Of a DNA stretch of 5,015 nt, positions 4,276 to 5,015 are shown in pieces. The notes beneath the pieces were generated by a model that saw nothing but the letters and a program-made list of their open reading frames with translations, had not been told where the DNA came from and ran no database searches. The DNA is from Alphaproteobacteria bacterium. GTDB lineage: Bacteria > Pseudomonadota > Alphaproteobacteria > CAAGCB01 > CAG-977. Positions within the stretch are counted from its first letter, which is position 1, and the number at the start of each line of letters is the position of its first letter. A program made the translations under genes and the position numbers. The DNA lies in the NCBI GenBank assembly GCA_021639925.1, contig JAJXEL010000086.1, forward strand, positions 1 through 5,015. The letters run 5' to 3'.

Positions 4276-5015
4276 AACTTCCCAGTATTTTTAAAAGTAT
4301 GTCTGATGGCGGCTTGCCTTGCTTTTCCGATTTGTTCATGAAATATCCGAAACAGCCTAAAGCCATATAATCGGCGGCCGTTTGGTCAATTATGCCGCCG
4401 TTTTTACGGTTGTAGCACGTTATGATGCGGCGCGCCAGACCGCGGTGAATTTTATAGTAAGGGAAAAATTCGTTCAGCCGCGGCATAACGCCGGCTTTCC
4501 CGAAATCTATAATTCCCCGCAGGACACGAGGGCTTGTTTCATCTATGATCAGGTTGCTGCCGCTCATGTCGTTATGGGCAAATACAAAATCGCGAGGGGA
4601 AATATCTGCTATAAATTCTTTCAGTTCGATTTTCCCGCCGCTGTATTTTAATAATGCGTCGCGGCAGGCCGTATGATCAAAATCGTCTTTTTCAAAAACG
4701 TTCCAATTTTCCGCTTCCGGATTTTCAATGCGGTCTTTGATCGCGTGCAGTTCCGTCAGAAAAGCGGCAATGCCGGCGGCAAGCATGTCTTTTTGTCCGG
4801 CGGAAAGATTTTCATAGCGGGTATTATACCGGGTTTCTCCCCTGACGTAATCGCATATTTTGCCTTTGATTATTTTATGCCAGGAAAACGGGTGGGAAAC
4901 ATCGTCGCGGCAGCGGGGAAACGTTATTTTGCCGCGCTGCTCTGCCGGCAGGTTTTTTTGCAGGATTTTTGAAATCAAAGCCTCCCGGCGCAAAGACTGA
5001 TAAACGGATTCCGAT
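4217..5015 (-). CDS. APH/choline-kinase-like phosphotransferase, N-terminus beyond window
   Basis: The minus-strand frame stays open to the right edge and at least 265 residues are visible. The first possible initiator inside is a TTG at 4993, but the preceding codons (reading SESVYQSL) are open and the text after it starts mid-fold, so the true start probably lies outside. Counting from that TTG, the Brenner-type catalytic motif HNDMSGSN (140-147) carries the base Asp142 and Asn147, and IIDFG (161-165) carries the metal-binding Asp163. These mark the aminoglycoside phosphotransferase (APH) superfamily of protein-kinase-like enzymes, which phosphorylate small molecules such as aminoglycosides, choline, homoserine or sugars. 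The substrate is not evident, and antibiotic resistance should not be assumed. The usual DP..D pattern after DFG is replaced by PRLNE (171-175). The ATP-binding N-lobe is mostly missing from view. The tail overlaps the hydrolase gene by 59 bp in antisense. Confidence 0.85.
   Translation of the reverse strand, partial: SESVYQSLRREALISKILQKNLPAEQRGKITFPRCRDDVSHPFSWHKIIKGKICDYVRGETRYNTRYENLSAGQKDMLAAGIAAFLTELHAIKDRIENPEAENWNVFEKDDFDHTACRDALLKYSGGKIELKEFIADISPRDFVFAHNDMSGSNLIIDETSPRVLRGIIDFGKAGVMPRLNEFFPYYKIHRGLARRIITCYNRKNGGIIDQTAADYMALGCFGYFMNKSEKQGKPPSDILLKILGSFIDDFYQSKTGAASPPCMS

Noticed and set aside
4382..4972. Plus-strand open frames of 89 and 99 codons (4382-4651 and 4673-4972)
   Set aside because: They are antisense to the APH-like kinase, whose catalytic motifs are intact; no ribosome binding site or known domain supports them.
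4217..4993. TTG at 4993 as the true start of the APH-like kinase
   Set aside because: The frame remains open to the window edge and the N-lobe expected of the family is missing, so the gene almost certainly begins outside.
1..5015. Defence system, CRISPR array, mobile element or RNA gene
   Set aside because: I found no tandem spaced repeats, transposase or integrase motifs, terminal inverted repeats of insertion-sequence type, or tRNA/rRNA-like segments.

Overview
The window looks like chromosomal sequence from a compact, Gram-negative-type bacterium with moderate GC content by eye. The evidence is a Sec signal peptide on one small protein, a two-transmembrane sensor histidine kinase, and an RluE-type pseudouridine synthase that lacks an S4 domain, a form best known from Proteobacteria. 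Intergenic gaps are short and both convergent gene pairs overlap at their 3' ends. Cysteine is frequent in several proteins, which would fit an anaerobic or otherwise reducing habitat. I cannot name the organism, and a proteobacterial origin is an inference.

Layout from left to right: the first 51 codons of a TatD-family metal-dependent hydrolase run leftward off the window edge (1-153). A 78-bp divergent gap separates it from a small secreted four-cysteine protein of unknown function (232-588, +). That gene runs tail to tail, with 19 bp of overlap, into a 3-methyladenine DNA glycosylase of the AAG/MPG family (570-1085, -). A 57-bp divergent gap carrying a perfect 10-bp inverted repeat leads to a plus-strand cluster. 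The cluster holds an rluE-like 23S rRNA pseudouridine synthase (1143-1697), a HAMP-PAS sensor histidine kinase (1728-3449) and an alpha/beta hydrolase (3460-4275). The hydrolase overlaps the tail of an APH-like small-molecule kinase by 59 bp; that kinase runs leftward and enters from beyond the right edge (4217-5015, -).

The most notable point is the histidine kinase. Its original start at 1728 has a good ribosome binding site and a first membrane helix, but codon 60 is an in-frame TAA (1905-1907). The same frame then stays open for 514 codons and encodes an intact transmitter, so this is a one-codon nonsense disruption, a sequencing error, or a recoded or re-initiated gene. The three plus-strand genes are close enough (gaps of 30 and 10 bp) to be one transcript. 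No response regulator lies in the window. I see no mobile element, CRISPR array, tRNA or rRNA, and no convincing new multi-gene system. Most of the window is housekeeping and general metabolic genes.
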